DNA from: JBHFEI01 sp041928815
Lineage (GTDB): Bacteria; Pseudomonadota; Alphaproteobacteria; Rhizobiales; Rhizobiaceae
Direction: 5' to 3'
Assembly (NCBI RefSeq): GCF_041928815.1
Contig: NZ_JBHFEI010000001.1
Span: 310,001 to 374,000, forward strand
DNA: 64,000 bases
Positions 1-8,164 of the stretch are shown here, in pieces. The first letter of the stretch is position 1. Every line of letters begins with the position of its first letter. The notes under the pieces were generated by a model, which saw only the letters and a list, made by a program, of their open reading frames with translations, made no database searches and had not been told where the DNA came from. Made by a program: the position numbers and the translations under genes.

Positions 1-94
1 CCATTTCCCGGAGCCAGAGCGTCAGCCAGCTGCCCTTGAAACCGGTGTGGCCGGTAACGAGAACCCGCTTGCCCTTCCAGAACGCATGGGTCAT
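1..94 (-). CDS. rfbG: CDP-glucose 4,6-dehydratase, N-terminal fragment
   Basis: Only the first 31 codons lie in the window; the gene continues beyond base 1. The translated start reads MTHAFWKGKRVLVTGHTGFK followed by GSWLTLWL, which is the Rossmann nucleotide-binding start (GxxGxxG) typical of RfbG-type CDP-glucose 4,6-dehydratases, cytosolic enzymes that make the 4-keto-6-deoxy intermediate for O-antigen sugars. The GHTGFKGSWL stretch is more characteristic of this subgroup than of other NAD-dependent epimerases/dehydratases. The ATG at 94 fits the family's usual start. Its neighbour galE also makes nucleotide sugars, so a polysaccharide locus may extend to the left. Confidence 0.72.
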   Translation of the reverse strand, partial: MTHAFWKGKRVLVTGHTGFKGSWLTLWLREM

Positions 95-240
95 GCGGGC
101 ACCCCGGCGCGGCTGTCAGTCGGGATGCGGCGTCTCGTCTCGTCGTCTCTGGTCATGATGCTCCCGATCCGGTCGTTCTGCCGGAGGGAAACCTAGACCC
201 CGAAGCTGTCGTCAAACTGGAGGAACGGGCCTCCCGAAGC

Positions 241-339
241 CTGTCGCGATCGTTCAGATCCGCTTGTATGCTTCAGGCCTTTGCTTTTCCGCATGTCTTT
301 TTGCAAAACCGCTGCTCACCCTTGCGAGACATGCGTTAG
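241..339 (+). repeat. Rhizobial interspersed palindromic repeat, copy 1
   Basis: About 100 bp that matches the blocks at 54491-54593 (same orientation) and 30185-30288 (opposite orientation). Shared parts are a left end with CGCGATC and TTCAGAT, a middle CTTTG, and a right palindromic half in which ATGTCTTTTTGCAAAACC faces CTTGCGAGACAT. The right end contains the galE stop codon (TAA on the minus strand, 336-338). The stem arms GCATGTCT/AGACATGC differ from the GCGTGTCT/AGACACGC of the other copies by a paired change. The block may act as a 3'-end or termination structure for galE; that is inference. Confidence 0.75.
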
Positions 340-1328
340 AAGCTGTTCTTGCGGGCGAGGTGGCGCTCCCAGGCGAGCGCGCTTTCGATGATGCCCGAAA
401 GATCGTCGTGGCGCGGCTGCCAGTTCAGTTCGCGCTTCGCCAGCGACGGATCGGCGACGATCATCGCCGGATCGCCCGCCCGACGCTCACCGATCGCGAC
501 GTCGAAATCCCCGCCATGGACCGCGCGCACGGCATCGAGGATTTCAAGCACCGAGAAGCCGCGGCCATAGCCGCAATTGGCGGCGAGCGACCCGCCACCG
601 GCGCGCATGCGCTGCAACGCCTTCAGATGGGCATCGACCAGGTCGGTGACATGGATATAGTCGCGCACGCAGGTGCCGTCCGGCGTCGGATAGTCGGTGC
701 CGAACACCGTCATCGAGGCGCGCTTGCCGAGCGCCGTGGCGCAGGCGACCTTGATCAGGTGGGTGGCGTTGGCGGAGGACTGGCCGGTGCGGCCCTTCGG
801 ATCGGCGCCGGCGACGTTGAAATAGCGCAGCGCCGTATAGGTGAAGTCATGGGCGGCGGCGGTGTCGCGCAGCATGATCTCCGTCATCAGCTTCGACGAG
901 CCGTAGGGCGATTCGGGCCGGAGCGGCAGGTCCTCCTGCACCGGCTCGAGCACGCTCGGCGTTCCGTAGACGGCCGCGGTCGAGGAAAAGACGAAATGGG
1001 GAATGCCGGCGCGCACCGCGCTCGCGATCAGGCTGCGCGACTTGACCGTGTTGTTCTCGTAGTAGGAGAGCGGATCGGCGACGGATTCCGGCACCACGAT
1101 CGAGCCGGCGAAATGGATGACCGCGTCGACCGGGTTCTCGGCGAAGATGCGGTCCGTGAGCGCGGCATCGCCGATGTCGCCCTCGTAGAAGCGCGCCTCC
1201 GGCGCGATCGCCCAGCGGAACCCGGTCGACAGCCGGTCGACGACGACCACGTCCTCGCCCGCGTCGAGGAGCGCCCAGACCATGTGGCTGCCGATATAGC
1301 CGCCACCACCCGTCACCAGTACCGCCAT
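336..1328 (-). CDS. galE: UDP-glucose 4-epimerase
   Basis: This 330-residue protein matches GalE, the cytosolic NAD-dependent short-chain dehydrogenase that interconverts UDP-glucose and UDP-galactose for polysaccharide synthesis. The start shows the GGGGYIGSH NAD-binding loop (residues 7-15). The catalytic set is visible as SST (115-117) and the YxxxK motif in PYGSSK (Y142, K146). The length is near the usual 330-340. The frame is open further upstream, but the ATG at 1328 directly precedes the Rossmann strand and has AAAGGA about 7 bases before it, so it is preferred. It follows the aminotransferase gene on the same strand with an 85-base gap holding a 10-bp hairpin. Its stop codon lies inside an interspersed repeat. 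Confidence 0.93.
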   Translation of the reverse strand: MAVLVTGGGGYIGSHMVWALLDAGEDVVVVDRLSTGFRWAIAPEARFYEGDIGDAALTDRIFAENPVDAVIHFAGSIVVPESVADPLSYYENNTVKSRSLIASAVRAGIPHFVFSSTAAVYGTPSVLEPVQEDLPLRPESPYGSSKLMTEIMLRDTAAAHDFTYTALRYFNVAGADPKGRTGQSSANATHLIKVACATALGKRASMTVFGTDYPTPDGTCVRDYIHVTDLVDAHLKALQRMRAGGGSLAANCGYGRGFSVLEILDAVRAVHGGDFDVAIGERRAGDPAMIVADPSLAKRELNWQPRHDDLSGIIESALAWERHLARKNSF

Positions 1329-1340
1329 GCCGTGTCCTTT

Positions 1341-1368
1341 CGAAAGCGGCGCATCAAAGCCGCTTTCG
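1341..1368 (-). other. Intercistronic hairpin upstream of galE
   Basis: A perfect 10-bp inverted repeat (arms CGAAAGCGGC and GCCGCTTTCG, 8-base loop) lies between the aminotransferase stop and the galE start. No T-run follows in either direction, so it is not a standard intrinsic terminator. It sits immediately before the galE ribosome-binding site and may affect mRNA processing or galE translation. Confidence 0.6.
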
Positions 1369-1413
1369 CCCCGCTTCTCAAGGGCAAAGAACGGGGGGAG
1401 GACGGGCGATGCC

Positions 1414-2580
1414 TCAGAGCGCCTTGATGTAGGCGGCAAGCCGCTCCGCAGCCTCGGAAACCTGGGCGGGATCGCGCAGGAAGCAGGCACGCAGGAACGG
1501 CGCGCCGCCGGGGCCGAAGGCGGTGCCCGGCGCCAGGCCGACCAGCGCCCGGTCGACGATGTCGATCGCGGCGCGGCGGGTGTCGGTGATGCCGTCGATC
1601 TTCAGGAAGGCGTAGAAGGCGCCGTCCGGCTTCAGCGTCTCGACGCGGTTGGTGGCGATCAGCGCGTCGCAAAAGAGGTCGCGCGCCCGCGTGGCGATCG
1701 CCACATGCTCCTCGATGACCGGGTCGCCCGCCTCGATCGCGGCGAGCGCGCCCTTCTGCATGAACTGCGCCACGCCGGAGGTCGAATACTGGATGAGGTT
1801 CTCGAGGACCTGCCCCGTTTCCGGCGGCGCGACGATCCAGCCGACGCGCCAGCCGGTCATCGCCCAGTTCTTCGAAAACGAATTGACGAACAGGATCCGG
1901 TCGCCCTCCTCCATCACGTCGAGGAAGGAGAGGGCGCGGCCGCCGGCATAGAAGAAGCGGGCATAGATCTCGTCGGCGATGATCCACAGGCCATGCCTGC
2001 GGGCGATCGAGAGAATATCGGCGAGATCGGCGCGGGTCGCCGTCCAGCCGGTCGGGTTCGACGGCGTGTTGACGAAGAGCGCCGTCGTCTTCTGCGTCAC
2101 CGCCGCCTCGATCCGGCCGGCGTCGAGCTGCCAGCGGCCGTCGCGGAAATCGATCTCGACGGCGTGCGGCCGGCAACCGGAAAGGGCCGCGCTCGCGGCG
2201 AAATTCGGCCAGGCCGGCGAGAGATAGAGCACGTCGTCGCCGGGCGAGGTGACGGCCTCGATCGACAGCTTGATCGCCTGCATGCCCGAGCCGGTGACGT
2301 AGACATGGTCGGGCGAGATCGCGTGGCCGAAGCTGCGCCGGTAGTAGTCGGCAAGCGCCTGGCGCAGCGGCGGGATGCCGCGCTGCCAGGTGTAGAAGGT
2401 CTCGCCGGCAGCAAGCGCCTCGGACGCGGCGGCGGAGATGAAGGCGGGCGTCGGCCGGTCGCCCTCGCCGACCCAGAGCGGGATCAGCCCCTCGCGGGTG
2501 CGGGCGTAGTTGACCACCTCGACGATGCCGCTCTCGGGCGCTTCGAGGGCACGGGGGCTGAGGTTTTGCAGGATGGACAT
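1414..2580 (-). CDS. Class I/II pyridoxal-phosphate aminotransferase
   Basis: A 388-residue fold-type I aminotransferase of the aspartate/aromatic aminotransferase superfamily, cytosolic. The PLP lysine is in NSFSKNWAMTGWR (K237), the YVTGSGMQAI stretch is the cofactor phosphate-binding turn, and FVNTPSNPTG carries the conserved Asn-Pro motif. The late tryptophan-arginine pair (GWRVGW) is also typical. The amino donor and keto acid cannot be told from sequence. Catalogues often list such proteins as pyridoxal phosphate-dependent or arginine:pyruvate-type aminotransferases, but I do not assign one. The start at 2580 lies 5 bases downstream of a long hairpin covering the only Shine-Dalgarno-like sequence. 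Downstream on the same strand is galE, with no metabolic link apparent. Confidence 0.88.
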   Translation of the reverse strand: MSILQNLSPRALEAPESGIVEVVNYARTREGLIPLWVGEGDRPTPAFISAAASEALAAGETFYTWQRGIPPLRQALADYYRRSFGHAISPDHVYVTGSGMQAIKLSIEAVTSPGDDVLYLSPAWPNFAASAALSGCRPHAVEIDFRDGRWQLDAGRIEAAVTQKTTALFVNTPSNPTGWTATRADLADILSIARRHGLWIIADEIYARFFYAGGRALSFLDVMEEGDRILFVNSFSKNWAMTGWRVGWIVAPPETGQVLENLIQYSTSGVAQFMQKGALAAIEAGDPVIEEHVAIATRARDLFCDALIATNRVETLKPDGAFYAFLKIDGITDTRRAAIDIVDRALVGLAPGTAFGPGGAPFLRACFLRDPAQVSEAAERLAAYIKAL

Positions 2581-2585
2581 GGGAC

Positions 2586-2615
2586 AGAAGGGCTCCGGAT
2601 CGACCGGGCCCTTCT
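2586..2615 (-). promoter_or_regulatory. Hairpin over the aminotransferase ribosome-binding site
   Basis: Arms AGAAGGGC and CCGG (2586-2598, one bulged T at 2594) pair with CCGG and GCCCTTCT (2604-2615), giving a 12-bp stem with a 5-base loop. On the minus strand it ends 5 bases before the aminotransferase ATG, and the only purine-rich Shine-Dalgarno candidate (GGAG) lies inside the second arm. There is no T-run. The geometry suggests translational control or a structured leader; no ligand is implied. Confidence 0.55.
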
Positions 2616-2685
2616 AGCGGTTTTGGCTGGCGCCATCACGCGAAAATCGCTGACGCGACGATCGATATCGGTGATGGATGCGGCC

Positions 2686-3111
2686 TTACGGCTTCTTCAG
2701 GAGATCGCGGATCTCGGTGAGGAGCTGGATGTCTTCCGGCGGCGGCGCGGCGGCGGCCACCTCTTCCTTCTTGGTCTCCAGCGACGCGCGCATCCGGTTC
2801 ACGCCCTTGACGATGAGGAAGATGATCCAGGCGAGGATGAGGAAGTTGATGACGACGGTGATGAAGTTGCCGTAGGCGAAGACGGCGCCCTGCTCGCGGG
2901 CGGCGGCGAGCGAGGTGGCCGTGACCGTGCTCGACAGCGGGATGAAGAAGTTGGAGAAGTCGATGCCGCCGGTGATCGCGCCGATGACCGGCATAATGAT
3001 GTCGTTGACGAGCGAGTTGACGATCAGGGTGAAAGCGCTGCCGATGATGATACCGACGGCGAGGTCCAGAACATTCCCCCGGGCGATGAACGCCTTGAAT
3101 TCATTCAGCAT
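2686..3111 (-). CDS. mscL: Large-conductance mechanosensitive channel MscL
   Basis: A 141-residue inner-membrane protein that opens under membrane tension as a pentameric emergency valve in hypo-osmotic shock. The start MLNEFKAFIARGNVLDLAVG and the following IIIGSAFT helix are the conserved MscL N-terminus and pore-lining TM1 with the small-residue pattern of the gate. TM2 (FITVVINFLILAWIIFLIVKG) precedes a charged cytoplasmic C-terminal helix ending at LLTEIRDLL. Length is standard. The frame is open upstream, but the ATG at 3111 matches the family start and is preceded by AAGAGGG at good spacing. It is monocistronic between same-strand genes. Confidence 0.97.
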   Translation of the reverse strand: MLNEFKAFIARGNVLDLAVGIIIGSAFTLIVNSLVNDIIMPVIGAITGGIDFSNFFIPLSSTVTATSLAAAREQGAVFAYGNFITVVINFLILAWIIFLIVKGVNRMRASLETKKEEVAAAAPPPEDIQLLTEIRDLLKKP

Positions 3112-3232
3112 GAATGATCCCTCTTTCCTGTTTCGGGCGGCGCCGGCCTGTCCTGCCGGCGCGAGAAGACGCCTCACGGCAACACTAGACAAACCGGATC
3201 GCGTTGCAACCGCTAACGCAGGGAGAGACAAG

Positions 3233-3275
3233 GCATGTCGCGCGAAAGCGTGCTGAACGGTTTGCACGACACGCG
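3233..3275 (-). repeat. Degenerate interspersed-repeat half
   Basis: On the minus strand this stretch resembles the palindromic half of the repeats at 241, 30185 and 54491: a GTGTCG-type arm, a central CAAACCGTTCAGCACG and a facing CGACATGCC arm. It is much more diverged than those copies and lacks the left half. It lies in the spacer between mscL and the methyltransferase gene. Confidence 0.35.
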
Positions 3276-3327
3276 GTCGAGCATGGCATCGGGGCGGGCA
3301 AGCGGCTACCGAGGATCGCGACGCGCC

Positions 3328-4269
3328 TCAGCCCCTCGCGGCGGCGAGGCAGAGAAGGCCGTGGACAGGCGCGCCGGCATCCATGCGGATGACCGACCGC
3401 TCGACGGCGACGATGTCCAGGCCGTGACCGTCGCACATCGCGCGCAGATAGGCCTCGGAATGGGCATAGCGCAGCGACGGGCGCAGGACCACGTCGCCCT
3501 CGGCACCCGCATCCTCGACGGAGAAGGCGAAGCGGCCATGCGGGGCGACGAGCGCGGCAACGATGGCGAAGGCCGCCTTCAGGTCGCCGAGATACATCAG
3601 CACGTCGGCGGCGCTGACGAGATCGGCGCGGTGGCGGGCGAGCGCGCCGGAAAAGAGCCCGCTGTCGCCGGGCGGCAGCGACAGGTCGGCCTCGGCCAGC
3701 AGGTCGTAGAGATCCTTCGCCCGCGCCTCCGCCAGCATGCCGGCGGAAAGGTCGAAACCTTCGAGCCGGCCGACATGCGGACGGACGCGGGCGCCGAAAA
3801 GGCCGGTGCCGCAGCCGAGATCGACGGCGAGGGGAAACGTCGCGCCGTCCCTCTCGCGAAGCACAAGCGCGGCGAGCGTCTCCGGCACGCTGTAGGCAAG
3901 CCGCTCGGTCAGGGCCGCGTCGAAACGGCGGGCATAATCGTCGAAGAGGCGGGCGACATAGGCACTCGGCGGTGTCGCAGGAGCATCGGCCACGCCGAGC
4001 CGCGCGAGCTTCAGGCCGGCGCCGAAGATGTCGTCCGGCTGCAGCAGCAGGGTGCGACGCAGCGCGTCGGCCGCCTGGCCGGGATGTCCGGCGCGCTCCT
4101 CGTAGCCGGCGAGCTCGAACCAGCCGGCGGCCCAGGAGGGGACGATCTCCAGCGCCTGGCGCATCAGGTCGGCCGCCGCCTCCGCCTCGCCGCCCTCCGC
4201 GAGCATGCGGGCATAGCCGGCGCGGCGGTCGGCGATCAGATCTCCGGAGGACAGCGGGTCTGCGACCAT
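3328..4269 (-). CDS. TPR-containing class I SAM-dependent methyltransferase
   Basis: A 313-residue protein with a short helical TPR-like N-terminus (about residues 20-85, repeats around AEAAADLMRQALEIVPSWAAGWFELAGYEE) followed by a class I methyltransferase domain. Motif I is AVDLGCGTGLFG, and motif II continues as LEGFDLSAGMLAEARAK. This architecture is common in rhizobia and related to the CapM/DREV-like predicted methyltransferases; the substrate is unknown. The ATG at 4269 is chosen because upstream translation is low-complexity and unlike the family. It is divergent from the DUF6460 gene, with a 189-base shared spacer. Confidence 0.85.
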   Translation of the reverse strand: MVADPLSSGDLIADRRAGYARMLAEGGEAEAAADLMRQALEIVPSWAAGWFELAGYEERAGHPGQAADALRRTLLLQPDDIFGAGLKLARLGVADAPATPPSAYVARLFDDYARRFDAALTERLAYSVPETLAALVLRERDGATFPLAVDLGCGTGLFGARVRPHVGRLEGFDLSAGMLAEARAKDLYDLLAEADLSLPPGDSGLFSGALARHRADLVSAADVLMYLGDLKAAFAIVAALVAPHGRFAFSVEDAGAEGDVVLRPSLRYAHSEAYLRAMCDGHGLDIVAVERSVIRMDAGAPVHGLLCLAAARG

Positions 4270-4458
4270 CGTTTCACCGTTTTTGTGATGTCCACGGCAT
4301 CTGGCGGGCCGCGCGGCAAAAGACAAGCGGAATTTCGACGCGCCCCTGCCTTGCGCAGAGGGCCGGCAGCCTTGCCGTCCGGCGGGCAAGACCTGCGCAA
4401 GCGCCGTGCCGCATCATCGACCGCATTCCGCGCGTCGCAGACAGGAGACGAAGGGCCG

Positions 4459-4728
4459 ATGGCCGAAGGACTGAACAGATTTCTCGGGGACAGCCCGCTC
4501 AGGGTGCTGGTCAAGCTGATCGTGGTGTCCGTCCTCGTCGGCTTCGTCATGAGCTTCTTCGGCGTCTATCCGCTCGACGTCTACGATGCGGTGCGCGATT
4601 TCCTCTTCGACCTCTGGCACACCGGCTTTGCCGCGCTCGGCCGGGTCGGCGACTATCTCCTGCTCGGCGCCACCATCGTCGTGCCGGCCTTCATCCTGCT
4701 CCGGCTCTTCGGCACGCGGCGGTCGTGA
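4459..4728 (+). CDS. DUF6460-type small inner-membrane protein
   Basis: An 89-residue protein with two predicted membrane helices: VLVKLIVVSVLVGFVMSFFG (about residues 15-35) and YLLLGATIVVPAFILLRLFG (about 66-85). It has no enzymatic motif. The sequence resembles the small alphaproteobacterial family I know as DUF6460, recalled rather than searched; function unknown. The ATG at 4459 follows GGAGACGAAGGG. Its TGA shares one base with the ATG of the next gene (TGATG), so the two are probably translationally coupled and co-transcribed with the CAP-domain lipoprotein. Confidence 0.8.
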   Translation: MAEGLNRFLGDSPLRVLVKLIVVSVLVGFVMSFFGVYPLDVYDAVRDFLFDLWHTGFAALGRVGDYLLLGATIVVPAFILLRLFGTRRS

Positions 4729-5234
4729 TGGCGGAGGCGGCTTTCCTCCCGTCCCGGCGCATCGCGCTTCGCCTCGGCGGGCTCGGCGCCCTTGGCCTGC
4801 TCGCCTCCTGCACCACGTCGCGCGTGCTTTTGCCCGAGACCGGCACCGGCGAGGACCAGACGGAGGCGATGCTCGCCGCCGTCAACGCGCTGAGGGGCAA
4901 AAAAGGCCTCGCACCGCTTGAGGCCGACCCGAAGGCCCGGGCCGCGGCGCTCGACCAGGCGGCGCGCATGGCGCGCGCCGGCCGCATGGAGCACAATATC
5001 GGCTTCGGCGCCGATTTCGGCAAGCGGATGAATGGCCAGGGCGTCACGCTTCCCGCGGCGGAAAACATCGCCAGCGGCCAGAGGGAGGCGGCGCGCGCGT
5101 TCCAGGCCTGGGTCGATTCGCCGAAGCACCTCGCCAACATGCTGGGCAGGCCCTATCGCGGCCTCGGCGTCGCGGTCGCGCGCAATCCGGTTTCCGGCGA
5201 GCGTCCTTATTGGGCCATGGTACTTTCCGGCTGA
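4728..5234 (+). CDS. CAP (SCP/PR1)-domain lipoprotein
   Basis: A 168-residue predicted lipoprotein. The N-terminus has arginines, a hydrophobic run and a lipobox ending LASC (C28), so it is likely exported and lipidated. Residues about 45-165 match the CAP/cysteine-rich secretory protein fold: AMLAAVNALRGKKGLAPLEAD, then MEHNIGFG with the conserved His-Asn, AAENIASG with the conserved Glu, and AWVDSPKHLANML with the second His. Bacterial CAP proteins are of mostly unknown function. It overlaps the preceding small membrane-protein gene by one base. Confidence 0.87.
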   Translation: MAEAAFLPSRRIALRLGGLGALGLLASCTTSRVLLPETGTGEDQTEAMLAAVNALRGKKGLAPLEADPKARAAALDQAARMARAGRMEHNIGFGADFGKRMNGQGVTLPAAENIASGQREAARAFQAWVDSPKHLANMLGRPYRGLGVAVARNPVSGERPYWAMVLSG

Positions 5235-5292
5235 CGGCGATTCGCGCCGAGCCGCCCCGGCACCTTCCCTGCCGGCGGCATGAGACCGGATC

Positions 5293-6666
5293 ATGCCCAT
5301 GACCGCTTCCCCGACGACGCCCGCCGAGACCCTGCCCGAGGGCGCCGGCCCCTTCCACGTGACCCACCGGCTGATCCTCTCGATCGCCGTGCCGATGACG
5401 CTCGGCTTCCTCACGACGCCGCTGCTCGGCCTCGTCGACACGGCGGTGATCGGCCAGCTCGGCCGGGCCGAGGCGATCGCCGGGCTTGCGATCGGCGCGC
5501 TGATCTTCGACCTGCTCTTCGTCACCTTCAACTTCCTGCGCGCGGCGACGACCGGCCTCGTGGCGCAGGCCTATGGCCGCGGCGACCGGGCGGAGGAGCA
5601 GGCGGTCTTCTGGCGCTCACTGCTGATCGCGCTTGCCGCTGGCACGGCGATGGTCGTGCTCTCGCCGCTCATTCTCGCCGTTGGCCTCGCCGTGATGGGG
5701 CCGCAGGGCGAGGTCGCCGAGGTGACGCGCACCTATTTCCTCTGCCGCATCCTCTCCGGGCCGGCGGCACTTGCCAACTATGCCATTCTCGGCTTCGTGC
5801 TCGGGCGCGGCGAGGGAACGACCGGCCTCCTGCTGCAGACGCTGATCAACGGCATCAACATCGTGCTCTCGATCGTCCTCGGCCTCGTCCTCGGCTGGGG
5901 CGTGGCGGGCGTCGCGATCGCCACCGTCACCGGCGAGGTCGTCGGCGCGGTCGCGGGCTTCGCCATCGTTCATCGCCGCTTCGACCGCAAAGGCGCGCCG
6001 TCCTGGGCGCGGATCTTCGATAGGGCGCGGCTCAGGCTTCTCTTCGCCCTCAACCGCGACATCATGATCCGCTCCTTCGTGCTGCTTTCGGTCTTCCTGC
6101 TGATGACGCGGGTCGGGGCGCAGTCCGGTCCGGTGACGCTTGCCGCCAATGCCGTGCTGATGACCATCTTCATGGTCGCCGGCTACTATCTCGACGGCCT
6201 CGCCAACGCCGCCGAGCAGCTCGTCGGCCGCGCGATCGGCGCGCGCTTCCGCCCCGCCTTCGACCGGGCACTGAGGATGACCGCGCTGTGGTCGCTCGGC
6301 CTCGCCGCCGCCACGACCGTCCTGTTCCTCCTCGTCGGCCGGGCCGTCGTCGATTTGCTGACGACGGCCGAGGATGTGCGCGCCGCCGCCTATGTCTACC
6401 TGCCCTGGGCGGCGGTGACGGCGATGACCGGCGCGCTCGCCTTCCTGATGGACGGCGTCTTCATCGGCGCCACCTGGTCGCGCGACATGCGCAACATGAT
6501 GATCGCCGCCTTCCTCTGCTACGGCGTCGCCCTTCTCGTGCTGGTACCGGCCTTCGGCAATCACGGGCTCTGGGCGTCGCTGAACCTTTTCCTGGTGCTG
6601 CGCGGCGTCTTCCTGTTCGCGCTCGTGCCGCGCCGCTCGGCTCAGACCTTCCGCGCCGCCCAGTAG
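5293..6666 (+). CDS. MATE-family efflux transporter (DinF-like)
   Basis: A 457-residue, 12-helix inner-membrane protein of the multidrug and toxic compound extrusion family, DinF-like subgroup, expected to export compounds using a proton or sodium gradient. The N-terminal half shows PMTLGFLTTPLLGLVDTAVIGQLG, the typical first-helix signature in which the bundle ends in VDTAVIG, and a similar pattern recurs in the second half (around LDGLANAAEQLVGRAIGAR). Length is standard. Starts at 5293 and 5299 are both possible. The 3' end overlaps the 3' end of convergent pyrD by 25 bases. Confidence 0.92.
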   Translation: MPMTASPTTPAETLPEGAGPFHVTHRLILSIAVPMTLGFLTTPLLGLVDTAVIGQLGRAEAIAGLAIGALIFDLLFVTFNFLRAATTGLVAQAYGRGDRAEEQAVFWRSLLIALAAGTAMVVLSPLILAVGLAVMGPQGEVAEVTRTYFLCRILSGPAALANYAILGFVLGRGEGTTGLLLQTLINGINIVLSIVLGLVLGWGVAGVAIATVTGEVVGAVAGFAIVHRRFDRKGAPSWARIFDRARLRLLFALNRDIMIRSFVLLSVFLLMTRVGAQSGPVTLAANAVLMTIFMVAGYYLDGLANAAEQLVGRAIGARFRPAFDRALRMTALWSLGLAAATTVLFLLVGRAVVDLLTTAEDVRAAAYVYLPWAAVTAMTGALAFLMDGVFIGATWSRDMRNMMIAAFLCYGVALLVLVPAFGNHGLWASLNLFLVLRGVFLFALVPRRSAQTFRAAQ

Positions 6667-7727
6667 CCGGTGCGGCTGTCGCGGATCTCGCGGATCGCGC
6701 CGAGATGCTCCCGGTCGCAGAGGCGCGACAGGTCGCGGACGATCCGGCCGGGCAGCGACGGGCCCTCGTAGACCATCATCGAATAGAGCTGGACGAGATC
6801 GGCGCCGGCGCGGATCTTCTCCGCCGCGTCCTCGCCCGAGCCGACGCCCCCGACGCCGATGAGCGGCATGGCCGGCCCGACGCGCCTGCGCATGCGGGCA
6901 AGCACCGCCGTCGACATCTCGAACAACGGCCTGCCGGAAAGCCCGCCCGCCTCGCCCGCCTGCCGGCCATCCTTCAGCCCGGCCCGCGACAGGGTGGTGT
7001 TCGAGACGATCAGCCCGTCGAGGCGCCGGTCGAGCGCCTCGGCGGCGATGTCGTCCATGCCCTCCTCGGTCAGGTCCGGCGCGATCTTCAGGAAGACCGG
7101 GACGCGGCGTCCGTCCTTCACCGCCTCGGCGTCGCGCGCGGCGATCACGGCGGAAAGCAGGGCCGCGAGGTTCTCGCGGTCCTGCAGGCTGCGCAGCCCC
7201 GGCGTGTTCGGCGAGGAGATGTTGGCGGTGAAATAGCGGGCGACGGGATAGAAGCGGCGGATGCCGGCGACGTAATCGGCGATGCGGTCGGCGCTGTCCT
7301 TGTTGGCGCCGATGTTGACGCCGACCATCGCGTCGCGCGACACGGCGGAGAGCCTGCGGAAGGCCGCCTCGTGGCCGTCATTGTTGAAGCCGAGCCGGTT
7401 GATGACGGCCTCGTCCGCCTTGAGCCGGAAGATGCGCGGCCGCGGATTGCCGGCCTGCGGCTTCGGCGTCACCGTGCCGATCTCGGTGAAGCCGAAGCCG
7501 AGCCGGAGCAGCGCTTCCGGCACCTCGGCATTCTTGTCGTAGCCGGCGGCCATGCCGAGCGGGTTGTCGAAAACGAGCCCCGCGACGGTCTGGGCAAGAC
7601 GCGGATCGCGCGGCGGGGCGGAGACCGGGACCAATCCGCTCGAAAGCGCGCGGATCGACAGGCCGTGCGCCGTTTCGGGATCAAGGAAGAACAGGCCGCA
7701 GCGGGCGAGCCGGTCAAACGCGCCCAT
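6642..7727 (-). CDS. pyrD: Dihydroorotate dehydrogenase (quinone), class 2
   Basis: A 361-residue PyrD that oxidises dihydroorotate to orotate in pyrimidine synthesis, passing electrons through FMN to quinone at the inner membrane. The class 2 N-terminal amphipathic extension is present (LARCGLFFLDPETAHGLSIRAL). Visible signatures are NPLGMAAGYDKNAE, GFGFTEIGTVTPKPQ, NRLGFNNDG, the NISSPNTPGLR active-site stretch, and the FMN phosphate-binding LIGVGGVGSGEDA. The start overlaps the stop of the DUF952 gene by one base, suggesting a two-gene operon. The last 25 bases overlap the convergent MATE gene. Confidence 0.97.
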   Translation of the reverse strand: MGAFDRLARCGLFFLDPETAHGLSIRALSSGLVPVSAPPRDPRLAQTVAGLVFDNPLGMAAGYDKNAEVPEALLRLGFGFTEIGTVTPKPQAGNPRPRIFRLKADEAVINRLGFNNDGHEAAFRRLSAVSRDAMVGVNIGANKDSADRIADYVAGIRRFYPVARYFTANISSPNTPGLRSLQDRENLAALLSAVIAARDAEAVKDGRRVPVFLKIAPDLTEEGMDDIAAEALDRRLDGLIVSNTTLSRAGLKDGRQAGEAGGLSGRPLFEMSTAVLARMRRRVGPAMPLIGVGGVGSGEDAAEKIRAGADLVQLYSMMVYEGPSLPGRIVRDLSRLCDREHLGAIREIRDSRTGYWAARKV

Positions 7728-8074
7728 CAGGCGATCTCCGCCGGGAAGCGATGGGCGCCGTCGTTCCCAAGCGGCAGAGGGATTTCAGAGCGAACATGAT
7801 CGAGCGACAGGGGGCCGTAGAGATGGGGGAACAGCGCGCCGCCGCGCGAGACCTCGTAGACGAGCGCCGTGCCGAGGGCGGCGGCGTCGACGGCGACGAG
7901 AAGGAGGTCGCCCTGCCCGGCGAAATGCTTCGCCGCCGTCTCGCGGGCCTGCGCGGCGGTGGAGAAGTGGATGAAACCGTCGGCGCGGTCGACCGGCGCG
8001 CCCTCGAAGACGCCCGTCCGGCGCGCCTCCTCCCACAGCGTTTGCGGCACGATCTTGTAGATGACCTCGTCCAT
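7727..8074 (-). CDS. DUF952 family protein
   Basis: A 115-residue cytosolic protein of the DUF952 family, whose members look like small glutathione S-transferase-independent proteins of unknown activity. The family hallmarks are visible: IYKIVPQTLWEEA at the start, DGFIHFST in the middle, and FPHLYGPLSLDHV near the end. The frame is open far upstream, but the ATG at 8074 begins exactly at the family start. It precedes pyrD with a one-base overlap; a DUF952-pyrD pair is common in rhizobia as far as I recall. It is divergent from the small exported protein at 8165. Confidence 0.88.
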   Translation of the reverse strand: MDEVIYKIVPQTLWEEARRTGVFEGAPVDRADGFIHFSTAAQARETAAKHFAGQGDLLLVAVDAAALGTALVYEVSRGGALFPHLYGPLSLDHVRSEIPLPLGNDGAHRFPAEIA

Positions 8075-8164
8075 CGGCGGCAGCCTCGCGTTTAATGCCT
8101 CGTTGTCGTCGCAATGCCGCAAAGTCCGGCGATTGTCCACCGACCGCAACCGGAGACGCTTTCG

